Below, one piece after another: positions 7,146 through 7,965 of a stretch of 7,965 nucleotides of DNA; position 1 is the stretch's first letter; each line of letters begins with the position of its first letter. A program made the position numbers and the translations under genes. The stretch is taken from NCBI GenBank assembly GCA_001805655.1, contig MHGR01000015.1, positions 1 through 7,965 on the forward strand, read 5' to 3'. This DNA comes from Omnitrophica WOR_2 bacterium RIFCSPHIGHO2_02_FULL_52_10. GTDB taxonomy: Bacteria > Omnitrophota > Gorgyraeia > Zapsychrales > Zapsychraceae. Under the pieces are notes generated by a model, which did not search any database, was not told the origin of the DNA, and saw nothing but the letters and a program-made list of their open reading frames with translations.

Positions 7146-7403
7146 ATGCCGATTATCAGTCAATTTTACGGAATAGTCATTTACATGTTCTGGCGGGAGC
7201 ATGGGCCGGCCCATTTTCACGCCAAATACGGCGATGATGAAATAACTGTTGAGATTGAAAACGGCAAGGTCAACGGCAAAATGTCGCCCCGTGCCTTGGC
7301 CCTGGTTCAGGAATGGCGCAAAGCCCATTTAGAGGAGCTAACGAGAGAATGGGAACTGGTCAAGGCGAAAAAGCCTCTATTCCCCATTAAACCATTGGAG
7401 TAA
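7146..7403 (+). CDS. DUF4160 family protein
   Basis: This 85-residue protein begins MPIISQFYGIVIYMFWREHGPAHFHAKYGD and goes on with ITVEIENGKVNGKMSPRALALVQEW, the characteristic DUF4160 layout. The N-terminal part predicts a small beta sheet with the conserved HxPxHFHA-like motif (here HGPAHFHA). The C-terminal part is helical: the segment around RALALVQEWRKAHLEEL, then WELV. The biochemical function of the family is not established. Its conserved His residues could be catalytic or metal-binding, but that is speculation. The start is supported by the SD AAGGTG, 5 bases upstream. A DUF2442 gene follows after only 4 bases. This pairing recurs in many bacteria and has led to suggestions of a toxin-antitoxin-like module, with DUF4160 as the possible toxin. 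No membrane segment or signal peptide is present, so the protein is cytoplasmic. Confidence 0.85.
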   Translation: MPIISQFYGIVIYMFWREHGPAHFHAKYGDDEITVEIENGKVNGKMSPRALALVQEWRKAHLEELTREWELVKAKKPLFPIKPLE

Positions 7404-7407
7404 AACT

Positions 7408-7653
7408 ATGATTCTTCATGTCGTTGATGTCAAATATGTGCGTGATTACGTCATATGGGTTAAGTTTAATGACGGCATCGATGGCGAGGTTGATTTGACA
7501 GCCGAGCTAGAGGGGGAAGTGTTTGGCCCCTTAAAGGACAAAGCACTGTTTCAAACCGTTAAAGTCGACCCATTATTACAAACCATTATTTGGGATAACG
7601 GCGCGGATTTAGCCCCGGAATTTCTTTACGACAGTCTGCAAATTTCTATTTGA
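7408..7653 (+). CDS. DUF2442 family protein
   Basis: This 81-residue protein matches the DUF2442 pattern: an N-terminal beta hairpin (VVDVKYVRDYVIWVKFNDGIDGEVDLTAEL), then EVFGPLKDKALFQTVKVDP, and the very typical end TIIWDNGADLAPEFLYD. Family members are small, mostly beta, and acidic; some longer ones carry an extra helix-turn-helix, which this one lacks. GGAG (7397-7400) lies 7 bases before the ATG, inside the end of the DUF4160 gene. The two are therefore almost certainly co-transcribed and produced together, as expected for partners in a complex. If the pair is toxin-antitoxin-like, this would be the candidate antitoxin or partner subunit. That role is inferred from context and is not shown by the sequence. 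It could also be an accessory subunit of unknown role. Confidence 0.85.
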   Translation: MILHVVDVKYVRDYVIWVKFNDGIDGEVDLTAELEGEVFGPLKDKALFQTVKVDPLLQTIIWDNGADLAPEFLYDSLQISI

Positions 7654-7820
7654 TATCATCAAACGACACATCAATAGCTATCTCCCGCTTCTTCCTTTTG
7701 CGGATATAGCATCTCGCAACTATTGAACCAGTTGTACTTCGGAGATTTGTCTTTCGCCAAGAAACCGACCCAATATACCCTATAACTCAACAAACCGAGT
7801 GTCTATCAATATTTCTCACA
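7654..7820. other. Non-coding spacer with hairpin and start-less reading frames
   Basis: No convincing gene is seen. A two-part hairpin can form at 7677-7710 (GCTAT with ATAGC outside, CCGC with GCGG inside), but no T-run follows it. On the minus strand a frame is open from 7802 down to a stop at 7671 and reads protein-like (YWVGFLAKDKSPKYNWF...), but it lacks a sensible start and SD. A second minus frame (7786 to 7646) is also open, and it runs into the antisense of the DUF2442 end. The region could hold the lysA promoter (weak TATAAC at 7781-7786) or debris of a lost gene. Confidence 0.4.
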
Positions 7821-7965
7821 ATGCATGATTTTAAATACAAAAACGGAGAGTTGTACTGCGCAGCGGTGAAAGTGAGCACCATCGCCAACAAGGTGGGGAC
7901 CCCGTGCTATATTTACAGCCATCACACGCTGGTGGACCATTTCACCAAAATCAAACGGGCGTTCG
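7821..7965 (+). CDS. lysA: Diaminopimelate decarboxylase, N-terminal part (cut by window edge)
   Basis: Only the first 48 codons are visible. They begin MHDFKYKNGELYCAAVKV, followed by IANKVGTPCYIYSHHTLVDHF. This is the standard opening of LysA: an N-terminal beta strand region, then the V-G-TP-x-Y-I-Y-S motif that starts the alanine-racemase-like PLP barrel. The Schiff-base lysine (YAVKAN region) would come just past the right edge. The full enzyme decarboxylates meso-diaminopimelate to lysine in the cytoplasm. No SD sequence is seen before the ATG (upstream bases read ATTTCTCACA), unlike most genes here. Other decarboxylases of the fold (carboxynorspermidine, ornithine or arginine type) begin differently, so LysA is favoured. 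Base composition returns to that of the arg genes. Confidence 0.85.
   Translation, partial: MHDFKYKNGELYCAAVKVSTIANKVGTPCYIYSHHTLVDHFTKIKRAF

Larger units (their letters stand above)
5593..7820. other. Accessory block between argH and lysA
   Basis: This stretch separates two amino-acid biosynthesis genes and differs from the genes before it. It is visibly more AT-rich, has wider spacers, and its four short reading frames have accessory-type products: a solo Mrr-N-like domain, a frameshifted LamG/PEP-CTERM protein, and a DUF4160-DUF2442 pair. No integrase, transposase, tRNA or clear target-site duplication is seen, so the mechanism of insertion, if it was one event, is unknown. That argH and lysA were once adjacent is an inference from the way arg and lys/dap genes cluster in other bacteria. 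The outer limits given are simply the gene ends. Confidence 0.45.

Noticed and set aside
1..7965. tRNA, rRNA, riboswitch or arginine-repressor box
   Set aside because: None could be recognised by eye on either strand. The operon promoter lies left of the window.

Overview
The window is dominated by a compact, co-directional arginine biosynthesis cluster on the + strand: argB (left end cut off), argD, argF, argG and argH. Together these take N-acetylglutamate to arginine, except for the argC step and the deacetylation step, which are not encoded here. argB/argD and argD/argF overlap by ATGA, and argG starts 10 bases after argF with its Shine-Dalgarno (SD) site overlapping the argF stop. argG and argH are separated by 78 bases, most of which is an imperfect inverted repeat built from short TCAGTGGTC-like units. 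That repeat also encodes the last residues and the stop codon of ArgG. The right edge holds the first 48 codons of lysA (diaminopimelate decarboxylase), so the conserved backbone appears to be an arg-to-lys/dap amino-acid cluster.

Between argH and lysA lies about 2.2 kb of visibly more AT-rich, loosely spaced DNA with accessory character. It holds a small stand-alone winged-helix protein resembling the N-terminal domain of Mrr restriction enzymes, and a secreted LamG-type protein whose PEP-CTERM sorting signal has been moved out of frame by what looks like one extra base near 6890. It also holds a tight DUF4160-DUF2442 gene pair of the kind suspected to be toxin-antitoxin-like. The flanks of this segment (5593-5816 and 7654-7820) contain nested inverted repeats and protein-like but start-less reading frames. 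They look like debris or regulatory DNA, not clear genes.

The organism is probably a Gram-negative-type bacterium with an exosortase/PEP-CTERM surface system. The arg-lysA arrangement, the LysA N-terminus and the hairpin repeat would fit an uncultured lineage such as Omnitrophota, but this is an impression from memory and not a demonstrated assignment. The core enzymes keep their family motifs and look functional. The most notable signals are the frameshifted sorting-tail gene, the repeat invading the argG 3' end, and the accessory block separating argH from lysA. I see no strong evidence for a wholly new biological system.
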